A stretch of 49,605 nt of DNA, taken from positions 1 to 49,605 of the forward strand of contig CAYRXE010000003.1 in assembly GCA_964428205.1 (NCBI GenBank), in the 5' to 3' direction. This document shows, one piece after another, positions 1 through 9,501 of this stretch (within the stretch, counting starts at the first letter, position 1; each line of letters begins with the position of its first letter). A program made the translations under genes and the position numbers. The notes below the pieces were generated by a model. It did no database searches and had not been told where the DNA came from. It saw only the letters and a program-made list of their open reading frames with translations. This stretch comes from CAYRXE01 sp964428205. Lineage in GTDB: Bacteria > Patescibacteriota > Gracilibacteria > Peribacterales > Peribacteraceae.

Positions 1-10
1 AAGCCATTTT

Positions 11-50
11 TGGTATAATCATGAGATTTATTACGTACTTTCGTACGTGA
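11..50 (+). promoter_or_regulatory. Extended -10 promoter and leader hairpin of the glucan operon
   Basis: TATAAT at 14-19 is preceded by TG at 11-12, an extended -10 element; any -35 box lies outside the window. The leader then holds a short hairpin, ACGTAC (33-38) with GTACGT (43-48) around a TTTC loop. The ATG at 73 is about 47 nt below the expected transcription start, so this mRNA has a normal leader, unlike several other genes here. Confidence 0.6.
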
Positions 51-72
51 TGAAACACACAAACACACCCAC

Positions 73-1290
73 ATGGCTATTCACTCGCTCATGTTCGGTT
101 GGGAATTCCCTCCTGCTCACACAGGTGGTCTCGGAGTGGCGTGTCAGGGATTAGTCCGCGGACTTTTGAAAAACGGTGTTCAGGTGACGCTCGTGCTTCC
201 GCATGCCGTGGATGCGAGTGAGGAATTTGCGATGTTGCATCCCACGGATGAGCAGCTCTCGATGATCAACGTACCGAGTAATTTGCGACCATACGAAAAC
301 CACGTCGAGTATCAGGGAAGACTTTCAATTACTTCCCTACCCCGTGAAACAATCGATCTCTATGGCGATAACCTTGGTGCAGCAGTCGAGCACTACGCAG
401 ACAACGCAATCGAGATGACGAAACACCTCAAGCCCGATGTGATTCACTGTCACGACTGGATGACCTACTCCGCAGGAATCAAAGCTGCGAGGTTTCACCG
501 TAAGCCACTCATTGCACACATCCATGCAACGGAGTACGACCGCACAGACTTCAATCCAAACCCTTGGATCGCCGAAAAAGAACGCGAAGGATTCATCGCT
601 GCAGATCACATCATCGCTGTAAGCCAATACACCAAGGATCTGCTCATCAAGTACTACGGAATCAAAGGCAACAAGATCTCTGTGGTGCATAACGGACATG
701 ATCACGTACGTGCACACTCGCCTTCTCGCATGTTCATTCAGCACGGTAAGCAGCACTTGCCTATGGTGCTGTTCCTCGGTCGTCTCACAGTGCAGAAAAA
801 CCCTTGGCAGTTCTTGGATATGGCTAAAGTCATCCACAACATTCGTCCAGAGGTACAGTTCGTCATGGCAGGAGATGGCGGCATGCTCAGCATGCTGATT
901 GATCGTGCTTGTGATTTGGGATTGAGCGAGAACATCATCTTCACAGGCAAAGTGAATACCAAAGAAGCAAACAAGCTCTTCGCTCGCGCCGATTGTTTCG
1001 TGATGCCATCGATCAGTGAACCGTTTGGACTCGTGGCACTCGAAGCGATTGGCCATGGCACACCCGTGGTCTTGAGTAAGCAATCAGGTGCGGCTGAGGT
1101 TGTGGATGCTGCATTCAAGGTCGACTTCTGGGATACCGACAAGATGGCTGACTGCGTGCTCACGATCCTGCGCGAACAGCCACTGGCAACGCAATTGAAG
1201 GCCGAGGCTCCTCGTGTGCTGCAGAAACTCACGTGGAAGAACCAAGCGGGCCACGTGCACGGCATTTACCACAATATGATCACGAACTGA
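73..1290 (+). CDS. GT4-family glycosyltransferase, glycogen/starch-synthase-like
   Basis: 405 residues with the two-Rossmann GT-B layout of family GT4. The N-terminal part opens with the glycogen-synthase-like stretch EFPPAHTGGLG, where the GG loop binds the sugar nucleotide, followed by HCHDW near residue 125. The C-terminal donor half contains FLGRLTVQKNP and the EPFGLVALEA signature with its E-x7-E catalytic and binding glutamates. It is expected to transfer glucose or a related sugar in the cytoplasm. It is first of a tight operon with GH57 and GH15 enzymes (14 bp to the next start), which points to alpha-glucan or trehalose-type metabolism. The exact donor and acceptor cannot be read from sequence. 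Confidence 0.85.
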   Translation: MAIHSLMFGWEFPPAHTGGLGVACQGLVRGLLKNGVQVTLVLPHAVDASEEFAMLHPTDEQLSMINVPSNLRPYENHVEYQGRLSITSLPRETIDLYGDNLGAAVEHYADNAIEMTKHLKPDVIHCHDWMTYSAGIKAARFHRKPLIAHIHATEYDRTDFNPNPWIAEKEREGFIAADHIIAVSQYTKDLLIKYYGIKGNKISVVHNGHDHVRAHSPSRMFIQHGKQHLPMVLFLGRLTVQKNPWQFLDMAKVIHNIRPEVQFVMAGDGGMLSMLIDRACDLGLSENIIFTGKVNTKEANKLFARADCFVMPSISEPFGLVALEAIGHGTPVVLSKQSGAAEVVDAAFKVDFWDTDKMADCVLTILREQPLATQLKAEAPRVLQKLTWKNQAGHVHGIYHNMITN

Positions 1291-1304
1291 TCCCCAACTT
1301 TGCC

Positions 1305-2708
1305 ATGAACAACTCTCCCTCCATCTGTTTCTACTTCCAAGTGCACCAGCCGTACCGCTTGCGTGATCTTCGCATCACAGAGTTAGGCGCGGACAACGTG
1401 CAGTACTTCGACGTCGAAAAGAACCATCAGGTGTTCCGCAAGGTCGCCGAGAAGTGCTACCTCCCCAGTAACAGATTGATGTTGAAGCTCTTGAATGAGC
1501 ATCCAGAATTTAGGATCGCCTACTCGCTCTCCGGCGTGTTCTTGGATCAGTGTGAAGAGTACGGCCCCGATGTGTTGGATTCTTTCAAAGCACTCGCTGC
1601 CACAGGCAAAGTGGAGTTCCTCGCCGAGACGTATTACCACTCACTCTCATCTCTCAAGTCGATCCAGGAATTCTGCGCACAGGTGAACATGCACTCGCAG
1701 AAGATTCAGCAGCTCTTTGGTCAGTTGCCAACGGTCTTCCGTAATACGGAACTGATCTACAGCAATGAACTCGCTCACACCGTGAAGGAAATGGGCTTCC
1801 GCGGCATGATTGCCGAGGGTGCCGATAACCTGCTCTACGGTCGTAGCCCGAATGTTCCTTATCAGGCTCCAGAATTCATGCTGCAGAGGGACCGCTTCGA
1901 GACCATCGTCCATCATCGTCCTCGTAGCGAAGCCTCGAAGGATTTGAGGATTCTTCTGAAGAACTATCGCCTGAGTGACGACGTGGCATTCCGCTTCTCC
2001 GATCGCTCATGGGTAGGCTTCCCACTCAATGCCGAGACGTTCACGGATTGGCTTCTGAGTTCCGGCGGTCACAGCGTGAACCTCTTCATGGACTACGAGA
2101 CTTTTGGTGAGCACCAGTGGGCCGACACTGGCATCTTCAGCTTCCTCGAAGCACTGCCTGCAATTTGGGCACGTCGCGGCGTGCGCTGTGAGACGCCAAG
2201 CCAAGTCATCGACAGCTGGGGTGACCGCCCAACGGATGTGTATGACGCACACAACTATGTTTCTTGGGCTGACACCGAACGTGACCTCTCTGCCTGGCAA
2301 GGTAACTCCATTCAGAACTCAGCACTCAGTGCCCTCTTTGCATTGGAGTACCCCGTTCGCGAAGCGCAGGACGCACAACTCTTGAGCGACTGGCGCAGGC
2401 TTACGACTTCGGACCACTTCTACTACATGTGCACCAAGTACTGGGCCGACGGCGACGTGCATAAGTACTTCAGTCCGTACGATTCGCCATACGAGGCCTA
2501 CCGCCGCTTTAGCCACGCTCTGACCGATCTTCGTGATCGCACGCGCCGTGCGCACGACAAGATCAAAGTGAAAGTTGAACAGGAAGAGCAGCTCAACCCG
2601 GTCACGCACAAGAAGCGTAATCCGCTCCTCCACTTCGTTCACGGAATCTTCGATTTCCTTGATCCTGCCAACAGTCCTTCTCTCGAATCTCGTCACCCCA
2701 CCCGCTAA
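1305..2708 (+). CDS. GH57-family alpha-amylase/4-alpha-glucanotransferase-like enzyme
   Basis: 467 residues from the ATG at 1305, chosen because GH57 proteins begin close to the HQP motif (here residues 14-16). The upstream in-frame extension overlaps the previous gene and looks non-coding. Family hallmarks are present: the catalytic nucleophile Glu149 in FRNTELIY and the general acid Asp263 in MDYETFGEH. The C-terminal third is helical and charged. The expected role is hydrolysis or transfer of alpha-1,4-glucans in the cytoplasm. Its stop overlaps the start of the GH15 gene (TAATG at 2706-2710), a sign of translational coupling. Amylase, glucanotransferase and branching activities cannot be told apart here. 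Confidence 0.85.
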   Translation: MNNSPSICFYFQVHQPYRLRDLRITELGADNVQYFDVEKNHQVFRKVAEKCYLPSNRLMLKLLNEHPEFRIAYSLSGVFLDQCEEYGPDVLDSFKALAATGKVEFLAETYYHSLSSLKSIQEFCAQVNMHSQKIQQLFGQLPTVFRNTELIYSNELAHTVKEMGFRGMIAEGADNLLYGRSPNVPYQAPEFMLQRDRFETIVHHRPRSEASKDLRILLKNYRLSDDVAFRFSDRSWVGFPLNAETFTDWLLSSGGHSVNLFMDYETFGEHQWADTGIFSFLEALPAIWARRGVRCETPSQVIDSWGDRPTDVYDAHNYVSWADTERDLSAWQGNSIQNSALSALFALEYPVREAQDAQLLSDWRRLTTSDHFYYMCTKYWADGDVHKYFSPYDSPYEAYRRFSHALTDLRDRTRRAHDKIKVKVEQEEQLNPVTHKKRNPLLHFVHGIFDFLDPANSPSLESRHPTR

Positions 2709-4671
2709 TGCCTCGCTCACTCGTTCTCGCTAACGGCCAGATGCTCGCGACCTTCGATGATCGCCTGCAAATGCGCGACCTCTACTACCCGTACATCGGT
2801 ATGGAGGATCAGACGACCTACAACAAAGTGCACCGCGTAGGAGTGATGGTGGAAGGAAAAGGATTTTCTTGGCTCAGCGAGGATCACTGGAACATTGAAC
2901 CGCGCTATGCACCAGAAACCCTCGTGGGAGATTCGGTGATCAGGAGCGAAAAGATGGCTCTCGAAATGAGTGTGCAGGACTACGTGCACCCTGTGCACAA
3001 TATTCTCGTACGTCACTGGAAGATGCGCACGACCGATGGTCAGAAGCGCGTGGTGAAACTCTTCTTCCATCACGACTTTTACATTTACGGCGACAAACAA
3101 AAGGACACGGCGTTTTATGAGCCATACACAAACAGCATCATTCACTTCCGTGAGAAGCGTTACTTCCTCGTGGGTGGCCAGACCGATAAACCCACCACCT
3201 GCGTGACCGGCACACATGGCGACAAATACGCTTCTGTGCTCCAGAGCATGCAGCATCTGCATAGTTGCGGCATTTCCTCGTACACAGTGGGAAAGACCGC
3301 CTACAGGGGCTTAGAAGGCACCTGGAAGGACGCAGAGGACGGCGAGCTGACTCGTCACCCTATCGAACAAGGTTCTGTGGATTCCACCGTCTGTATTGAG
3401 TCTCATGTCGAAGGCGAAAAGCCAACCGAAGCCGTGCTCTGGGTGTGCTTGGGTAAGAACCTCGAAGAAGTCCTCAAGCTCCAGCAGACGGTACTCGTCG
3501 AAACGCCAGATCGCCTGCACCGTAACTGTCACAACTACTGGAAGAGTTGGGTGAATAAAGTGGATCATAAATTTGGATCCCTCCCTCGCGAAGTAGCCGA
3601 TTTGTATAAGCGCAGCTTGCTCATCACACGCACACACATCGACAAAAACGGTGGCATCTTGGCTGCTTGCGACAGCGACATCATGCAGTTCAACCGCGAT
3701 ACCTATACCTATGTATGGCCACGCGACGGTGCGTTCGTGTCTCTCGCCATGGACAAAGCCGGCTACCAGGAAGTCACTCGCGACTTCTTCCGCTTCTGTG
3801 GCAAAGTCCAAATGCCAGACGGGTACGTGCTCCACAAGTACAACCCCGATGGTTCACTCGGATCTTCGTGGCACCCTTGGTTTAAAGATGGCGAGGCACA
3901 GCTGCCAATCCAAGAAGACGAGACCGCTCTTGTGGTCTACGCCCTCTGGAAGCACTTCCAGAGCGTAAATGACTTCGAGTTCTTGCAGGAGATGTTCGAG
4001 AAGTTTGTAAAAAAGGCTGCGGAATTCCTCTGTAGCTTCCGCGAAGAATCCACCAGTCTCCCCCTCCCGAGTTACGACCCTTGGGAAGAGCACCGTGGCA
4101 TTTTTACCTACACAACGGCATCGACCATCGCCGGTCTGCACGCTGCGGCAGAGATCTGTCACATCCTTGGGCACCATGCACACTCCGAGCGTTACCAACT
4201 GGCTGCGGATGAAATGAAGCAAGCATTGTGCTTCCATTTGTATGACGAAAAACTTGGCCGCTTCTACAAGAGAATCAAACGAAAGAACGGCGAAACATTC
4301 GAAAAAGACGAAACGTGTGACGCGAGCATCATGGCTGTGTGGAAGCTCGGCGTGTTGCCACCGGATGACCCACGCGTGGTCTCGACCATGGCACAACTTG
4401 AGGAGCAGCTGAGGATCAAAACGGGAATCGGCGGCCTTGGTCGCTATCCGTTTGATCACTACCAGGCCTGCACCGCGCTTTCGGAGACCATCCCTGGTAA
4501 CCCCTGGATCATTACGACCCTCTGGGCTGCGCAGTGGCACATTGCCAAAGCGAAGACGAAGGAGGATCTCGTCCAAGCCAAAGAAGCACTCATATGGGCA
4601 ACCAAGCGTGCGTCTCCAAGCGGCATTCTTGCCGAGCAAATGCACCCCATTACCGGTGCACACCTGAGTGT
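2708..4671 (+). CDS. GH15-family glucoamylase-like glycoside hydrolase (3' end lost in scaffold gap)
   Basis: About 654 residues are visible before the run of N. The N-terminal beta-sandwich of bacterial GH15 enzymes is followed by an (alpha/alpha)6 barrel with YVWPRDGAF, an acidic IQEDETALVVY segment and GILAEQMHP, which probably hold the catalytic Glu pair. The protein releases glucose from the non-reducing ends of alpha-glucans or acts on a related disaccharide. Family members usually end some 30-60 residues beyond LAEQ, so only a short C-terminal piece is missing. It is third in the operon and starts on the overlapping TAATG. No signal peptide is seen, so it is probably cytoplasmic and works on stored glucan with the two upstream enzymes. 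Confidence 0.85.
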
Positions 4672-4771
4672 NNNNNNNNNNNNNNNNNNNNNNNNNNNNN
4701 NNNNNNNNNNNNNNNNNNNNNNNNNNNNNNNNNNNNNNNNNNNNNNNNNNNNNNNNNNNNNNNNNNNNNNN
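4672..4771. other. Scaffold gap of exactly 100 N
   Basis: One hundred consecutive N. A round 100 is a common placeholder for a join of unknown length. The gap removes the 3' end of the GH15 gene and the 5' end of the next gene. Reading frames that appear to cross it are artefacts. Confidence 0.98.
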
Positions 4772-5601
4772 TTGTTGTCGTACTCTTGATGCCCATTCTC
4801 ATGGGCGCTTCTGGAACGACTCTGATGAGCGGTACAGGCAGCACGATGACAGGCGTCACACTCACGGCAAAGGAAGCCGACACCGAGAACACCGCACGCC
4901 AGAGGTCCATTAAGATCTTTGTCGCAAACATCAAAGAATGGAACCTCATGCGCCTCGCCTGGCGCACCTTTGAGCAGCAAGAAGACATGGCTGCACTCAA
5001 GGATCGCACCCAATGCAGGGCAGATGTTCGTCTGGCCAACCGCGAGACGCTCCTCGAAACACAAGTGCGTTGCTTCCGCCGCGAGATGAGCACCTGGCGC
5101 ACAAGGCTCCTTAAGCAAGAAGCATTTTTGACGCGTACTCCGGGTCTCCTCCCCGGCATGACCACCGTGATAGAAAAGAAAAGCAACGAACTGCGTGAGG
5201 CCATCAATGCCGTGATCACGGCCGTGGATAATAACGTCTTCAAAACCGAGGCGCAGATGATCGAGGTCAAACGCAACGTACGTTCCAAGTACTATGCACC
5301 TCTCAAACTTGCTCTCGATGGCATGCGCAAAGCGGAACTCAAGTTCTTAAACGCTTGGATCATCACGATGATCGATGTCGCAGATGATGGCGTGAATGTA
5401 TTGGACCGTGAGTCCTGGGATTACGCACGTACATGCTTCTCGCAGTTGGAGGAGCAGCAGAACATGATGGTTTCCACGCACTCCTCTCTCCTCCTTGGCT
5501 GCATGACGGCATTGCAATATGCCATTTTGGACCAAGCTGTGCCTGTTGAAACTGGAACGGGATCACTTCTCCAGACAGGCACGGGAAGTTCGCAGCAGTA
5601 A
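4772..5601 (+). CDS. Unknown secreted or membrane-anchored protein, N-terminus missing
   Basis: The reading frame is open from the gap edge (first whole codon at 4774) to TAA at 5599-5601, giving about 275 residues. The visible part starts with a hydrophobic run (VVVLLMPILMGASG) that looks like the end of a signal peptide or membrane anchor, so only a few N-terminal residues are probably lost. The rest is rich in Arg, Glu, Leu and Met with heptad-like spacing, suggesting long helices, and the tail is Gly/Thr/Ser-rich. I do not recognise the family. It lies 8 bp before the next gene and probably shares its transcript. Confidence 0.6.
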
Positions 5602-5609
5602 GCCAAATA

Positions 5610-6299
5610 ATGACTATGAAGTTTCGTATTGAGCACACGAAGAATCGGGCATCTCGTGCTGTCATTCGTGACGGACAGATTGTCATTCGTCTCGCGAGGA
5701 GACTCAGTCCCATCGAAGCCGACGCGCACGTGGCATGGCTCCTCAAACGCATGGAACCCGTGTGGGAACGCGAGCAAAAACGCGAGTCGGTGGATCCCTT
5801 TCGTCCCCTGCTTGAGGGCGCAACGGAGTTAAGCATCCACACGAACCTTGGGCATACCTGGAACTTCGTCCTCACACCCTCCACTCGTGCTACAACGAAG
5901 GTCTCGGGAGGCACCGTGACACTCGGAGTACCTTCGAGACTCGATCGTCAGGCCTTACACAGGCACTTGTGGAAGACTCTCGCCTGGTTGATGCAGGAGG
6001 AAGTGGAAAAATACGTGCGCATGGTGAACAAGCAGACCTTCGATGTGCATGTGAGTGATATCAAGCTCCGTCCCATGACCTCGCAATGGGGTAGTTGCTC
6101 TTCGAAGCACGTGATCACACTCAATCCCGCTCTCTTATGTGTGCCCTTGGAGCTCTTTGAGTACGTCGTGATCCACGAAGTCGCACATGTGCTGCATAAG
6201 AATCATTCGGTACGATTTTGGAGTGCTGTTTCGGAGTACTGTGACAACTTTACTGAACGCAGAAAAAATCTGAACCACAAGCGGATAATCAGACTTTAG
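5610..6299 (+). CDS. YgjP/DUF45-type zinc metalloprotease
   Basis: 229 residues. The C-terminal half contains HEVAHVLHKNH (His189, Glu190, His193 and a third His a few residues on), the HExxH-type zinc site of the SprT/YgjP group. The upstream SQWGSCSS segment matches the conserved W-G-S-C motif of DUF45. An alternative start at 5616 would remove two residues. It is cytoplasmic, with no signal peptide. Relatives are small 'minigluzincin'-like peptidases whose substrates are largely unknown. It runs convergently into maf with only 5 bp between stops. Confidence 0.8.
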   Translation: MTMKFRIEHTKNRASRAVIRDGQIVIRLARRLSPIEADAHVAWLLKRMEPVWEREQKRESVDPFRPLLEGATELSIHTNLGHTWNFVLTPSTRATTKVSGGTVTLGVPSRLDRQALHRHLWKTLAWLMQEEVEKYVRMVNKQTFDVHVSDIKLRPMTSQWGSCSSKHVITLNPALLCVPLELFEYVVIHEVAHVLHKNHSVRFWSAVSEYCDNFTERRKNLNHKRIIRL

Positions 6300-6304
6300 A
6301 TGTT

Positions 6305-6889
6305 CTAATATGTTGTCAAGAATGGGGCTTTTGCCTGTGCGCACAATTCACCAAGTAAATGCACAGGGAGACCAACCACACTCGTCCAATCTCCTTCCAA
6401 GTTGGCGATCATCAGCTGTCCAAGACCATCGATCTGGAATGATCCGGAGCGGTCTCGCCATTGATCGGTGTGAATCCACCAATTAATGTCTTCTTCGGTG
6501 AGTGTTTTGAAGGTCACACGGCTCGAGGAGAGTCCTGAGTAGGTGTTTCCGGCATCGGAGATCAGTACGAGTGCCGAGTGAACTATGGATGTGCGACCGG
6601 ATTGCAATCGAATCATCTTCTTTGCTTCTTCGGCATCACTTGGCTTCTCCAGAAGATCACCATCTGCCGATTCTACGAGTGTGTCGCAGCCAATGATCCA
6701 GCAATCGGGATGACGCGCAGCTACTTCCTGTGCTTTGAGCAGGGCTAACTCCTGTGCGCGTTTACTTGGACTAAGTTCTGGGTGCGCAGGCTCGTGCACG
6801 TTGCTGGGAATCACATCAAAAATGAGCTCAAGGCCCTCCAAAAGGGTCTTACGTTGTGGGCTAGCCGAAGCCAAAATCAGGCGATCCAT
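6305..6889 (-). CDS. maf: Maf-family nucleoside triphosphate pyrophosphatase
   Basis: 194 residues, the usual length of the family. It begins with LILASASPQRKTLLE, the Maf signature in which the S-x-S-P-R-R loop binds the nucleotide phosphates. GCDTLVE near residue 68 gives the conserved Asp, and LEKPSDAEEA follows. Maf proteins hydrolyse non-canonical or modified dNTPs/NTPs to monophosphates and have been linked to septum inhibition. The start lies 1 bp after the trpS stop in the same orientation, so the two are co-transcribed. Confidence 0.88.
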   Translation of the reverse strand: MDRLILASASPQRKTLLEGLELIFDVIPSNVHEPAHPELSPSKRAQELALLKAQEVAARHPDCWIIGCDTLVESADGDLLEKPSDAEEAKKMIRLQSGRTSIVHSALVLISDAGNTYSGLSSSRVTFKTLTEEDINWWIHTDQWRDRSGSFQIDGLGQLMIANLEGDWTSVVGLPVHLLGELCAQAKAPFLTTY

Positions 6890-6890
6890 A

Positions 6891-7850
6891 TTAGAGACCG
6901 ACTGCCTTGCGTACCTTCTCCATCGTCTTCACGGCCACGGCCGATGCCTTCTTTGCGCCATCAGCAAGGATATCTTCGACTGCTCCTTTTTTCACAAGCT
7001 CATCACGCTTGGCACGCATGGGTCCAAAGTGATCCATGAAGGTTTCGAGGAGCATCTTCTTGGCATCGCCATAGCCCATGCCTCCTGCCTTGTACTTGGC
7101 AGCGACTTCTTTCTGTTCCGCTGCCGAGAGGAAGAGCTTGTGGATTTGATAGACGATGCAGGTTTCAGGGTCTTTCGAATCCTCCACTCCTTTGGAATCT
7201 GTGACGATTCCCATGATGGCTTTCTTGATGTCCTTCTCCTCAGCGAAGAGCGGAATGGTGTTTCCGTAGCTCTTGCTCATCTTCTGACCGTCCGTACCTG
7301 GCACTACTGCGATGTCTTCGTGAATCACGGGCTCTGGAACAACGAAGATTTCGCCGTACGTATTATTGAATTTGATCGCGATATCGCGCGTCATCTCCAG
7401 GTGTTGCTTTTGATCTTTCCCTACTGGCACGTGAGTCGCGTTGTAGAGAAGAATGTCTGCCGCCATCAATACGGGATACGTGAAGAGTCCAACAGATGCG
7501 GCAATACCCTTATCGACTTTGTCTTTAAAGCTGACGGCACGCTCGAGTAAACCCATGGGGGAAACGGTCGAGAGAATCCATGCCAGCTCGCTGTGTTCGG
7601 GAACTGCAGACTGATACCAGATGGTGACGTTGGATGGATCAAATCCGCACGCAATAAAATCCAATGCGGCGTTTGCGCGATACTTCGCAAGCTCTTTCGG
7701 ATCCTGAATGGTTGTGAGTGCGTGCAAATCAGCAATAAAGTAAAAACTCTCCTTCGCCTTGCCGACGAGATCCAAATTCGGCTTCATGGAACCGAAGTAG
7801 TTTCCCAAGTGCAATTGGCCCGAAGGTTGAACGCCAGAGAGTACGCGCAT
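6891..7850 (-). CDS. trpS: Tryptophanyl-tRNA synthetase
   Basis: 319 residues, a compact bacterial TrpRS. The class I HIGH-equivalent is in PSGQLHLGNYFG (residues 9-20) and the KMSKS loop is exact at residues 190-194. LLYNATHVPVGKDQKQH is the typical Trp-site/dimer region. It charges tRNA-Trp. The gene lies between a pseudouridine synthase gene upstream and maf downstream on the minus strand; spacing of 19 and 1 bp indicates one operon. TGA serves as an ordinary stop elsewhere in the window, so no UGA recoding is implied. Confidence 0.95.
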   Translation of the reverse strand: MRVLSGVQPSGQLHLGNYFGSMKPNLDLVGKAKESFYFIADLHALTTIQDPKELAKYRANAALDFIACGFDPSNVTIWYQSAVPEHSELAWILSTVSPMGLLERAVSFKDKVDKGIAASVGLFTYPVLMAADILLYNATHVPVGKDQKQHLEMTRDIAIKFNNTYGEIFVVPEPVIHEDIAVVPGTDGQKMSKSYGNTIPLFAEEKDIKKAIMGIVTDSKGVEDSKDPETCIVYQIHKLFLSAAEQKEVAAKYKAGGMGYGDAKKMLLETFMDHFGPMRAKRDELVKKGAVEDILADGAKKASAVAVKTMEKVRKAVGL

Positions 7851-7869
7851 AGAGGAAGTGTAGTAGGAC

Positions 7870-8526
7870 CTAGTCCTTGTGCGCCAGCTTCTTCAGCACG
7901 GCGGTAAAGGAGCCCGAGAGGGGTGCGGTGATGGTCACCTTCTCCCCTGTCACGGGGTGCGGGAAGGTCACGGACGAAGCGTGCAAGAAGAAGTGTGAGA
8001 ACTTGAGGCGCTTGCTCAGCTCGCGGTTATTCTTCTTGTCACCGTATTCATCATCAAGAATGAGCGGGTGCTTGATCATCGCAAAGTGCCTGCGGATTTG
8101 ATGATGACGTCCTGTTTCGATGGTCGCCTCCACATGCGTTGCGCCTTTGTAGGCTTTGATCACGCGATACAGCGTTTTGGCCTCAATCTCCTCTTTGGTC
8201 TCACGAGAAGGCAGCTTAAGGTTGATTTCTCCTTTACCGGAAATTCCTCCCACCACGAGTGCCTGGTACTTCTTTTCCCATCCTGCGAAGTTGGTATCGA
8301 GAATGGAGCTCAAGACGGCACGCGTTTTTGCAAACACCACGACACCCGAGGTCTCGAAGTCGAGACGATGGATCGTCTGTAACCCCGGATGATCCTTTTT
8401 CAAAAAATCCAAGAGCGGCAGCTTTTCCATCTTCCCCTTCCCCGCCACCACGAGCTCTCGCGGAAGCTTGTTCACGGCGAGAAGGTACTCGTCTTCGAAG
8501 AGGATGCGCTCAGGTGCAATCGGCAT
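7870..8526 (-). CDS. RluA-family 23S rRNA/tRNA pseudouridine synthase
   Basis: About 218 residues from the ATG at 8524-8526. In-frame ATGs also exist at 8560-8562 and 8605-8607, none with a clear ribosome binding site. The chosen one places EDEYLLAVNK at the usual distance from the N-terminus and has TACACT 6 nt upstream, the spacing seen before several other genes here. The catalytic motif HRLDFETSGVVVFAKT is present, with the Asp that attacks uridine C1'. ETGRHHQIRRHF matches the conserved R-x-H-Q-I-R region. There is no S4 domain. The substrate position is not predictable. It is the first gene of the minus-strand block with trpS and maf. Confidence 0.8.
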   Translation of the reverse strand: MPIAPERILFEDEYLLAVNKLPRELVVAGKGKMEKLPLLDFLKKDHPGLQTIHRLDFETSGVVVFAKTRAVLSSILDTNFAGWEKKYQALVVGGISGKGEINLKLPSRETKEEIEAKTLYRVIKAYKGATHVEATIETGRHHQIRRHFAMIKHPLILDDEYGDKKNNRELSKRLKFSHFFLHASSVTFPHPVTGEKVTITAPLSGSFTAVLKKLAHKD

Positions 8527-8637
8527 ATCCGCAGTGTACAGGCGATAGCCCGCTTTAGGCATCAGACTACAAAAAAGAGGGAAAGTGAGTGCATTCCCAG
8601 CCTGCATCCGTAGTATCTCTGTAACCCCTGGGGGATA

Positions 8638-8666
8638 TTCACAATTTCCCTAAAATATGGTAAAAT
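8638..8666 (+). promoter_or_regulatory. Promoter of the EEP-family gene
   Basis: TTCACA at 8638-8643 and TAAAAT at 8661-8666 are separated by 17 bp, and TG at 8658-8659 makes an extended -10. It drives the plus-strand gene starting at 8717 with a leader of about 45 nt. The divergent RluA-type gene lies on the other side. Confidence 0.6.
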
Positions 8667-8716
8667 ACCCTGTAGAAGAAACCATAGCTCACACCCAATC
8701 CCTCGAAGCCGATTCC

Positions 8717-9439
8717 ATGCGCATCTTGCTCTACAACTTGGGCTACTGCACCGAACTAGACGGTTCGTGGTTCGACTACGTCGTACGTTCGTACCGCTAT
8801 CTCTACACACCGCGCCGCGTGACGAACCGGGCAAAGCACTCGCTTGCTCGCATGGTCGACGCACACAAGCCGGATGTGTGCTGCTTCGTCGAAGTCCGCA
8901 GGAACATCCGACAGCTCCCCCACTTTTCGTCCTACGCCGAACACGACATCGCCAACAAGTACGCGGAGTTTGGCATCTTGCAGCATCTGCCATTCTTTAG
9001 GAAAAACTGTAACGGATTCTTCTCAAAGAAAGCCCTTCCTTTCCGCAAGCACTACCTCAAAAACGGCACCAAGAAGCTCATCTACGAATTGGATTTGGGC
9101 AAGGATACCAAGCTCCTCTTTACGCACTTTTCGCTGCGTGCGAGCACACGTCGTAAGCAGTTCCAGGATCTCAAGCACTACATCAAGAAGCATAAGCGCG
9201 TGATTTTGTGTGGCGACTTCAATACGTTCAAAGGTGAAGACGACTTGGAGATGTTTGCACGCGAGTCAGGACTGCAGATTGTCGTCCCACCACAAAAAGG
9301 CACCTTCCCTGCTCGCAAGCCACGCAAGTCCATCGACTTGTTCCTGTGCTCTCCGGATATCGACATTACGAGTATCCAAGCATTGCAGCACGTACAGGCC
9401 TCGGATCACCTGCCGGTATTGATGGAAATGAAGCTCTAA
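8717..9439 (+). CDS. Endonuclease/exonuclease/phosphatase (EEP) family protein
   Basis: 240 residues from ATG at 8717, chosen because EEP proteins start right before the first core strand (MRILLYNLGY). The fold's markers are visible: an Asn in the first strand, CCFVEVR with the metal-binding Glu, LLFTHFSLR, VILCGDFNTF with the D-x-N pair, a serine-aspartate KSIDLFLCS, and ASDHLPVLMEM at the C-terminus with the catalytic Asp-His. These proteins are metal-dependent phosphodiesterases or phosphatases acting on nucleic acids, phospholipids or inositol phosphates; the substrate here is unknown. No signal peptide is apparent. Confidence 0.85.
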   Translation: MRILLYNLGYCTELDGSWFDYVVRSYRYLYTPRRVTNRAKHSLARMVDAHKPDVCCFVEVRRNIRQLPHFSSYAEHDIANKYAEFGILQHLPFFRKNCNGFFSKKALPFRKHYLKNGTKKLIYELDLGKDTKLLFTHFSLRASTRRKQFQDLKHYIKKHKRVILCGDFNTFKGEDDLEMFARESGLQIVVPPQKGTFPARKPRKSIDLFLCSPDIDITSIQALQHVQASDHLPVLMEMKL

Positions 9440-9465
9440 AACACCGTTTCTCGACTAATCACCAA

Positions 9466-9495
9466 TTGTCGAATTGGCACGTTTTATGATATAAT
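9466..9495 (+). promoter_or_regulatory. Strong extended -10 promoter placed 6 nt before an ATG
   Basis: TTGTCG (9466-9471), an 18-bp spacer and TATAAT (9490-9495), with TG at 9487-9488. The ATG at 9502 lies 6 nt after the -10, where transcription should start, so translation is either leaderless or begins at the in-frame ATG at 9550. Confidence 0.65.
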
Positions 9496-9501
9496 AGGTG
9501 G

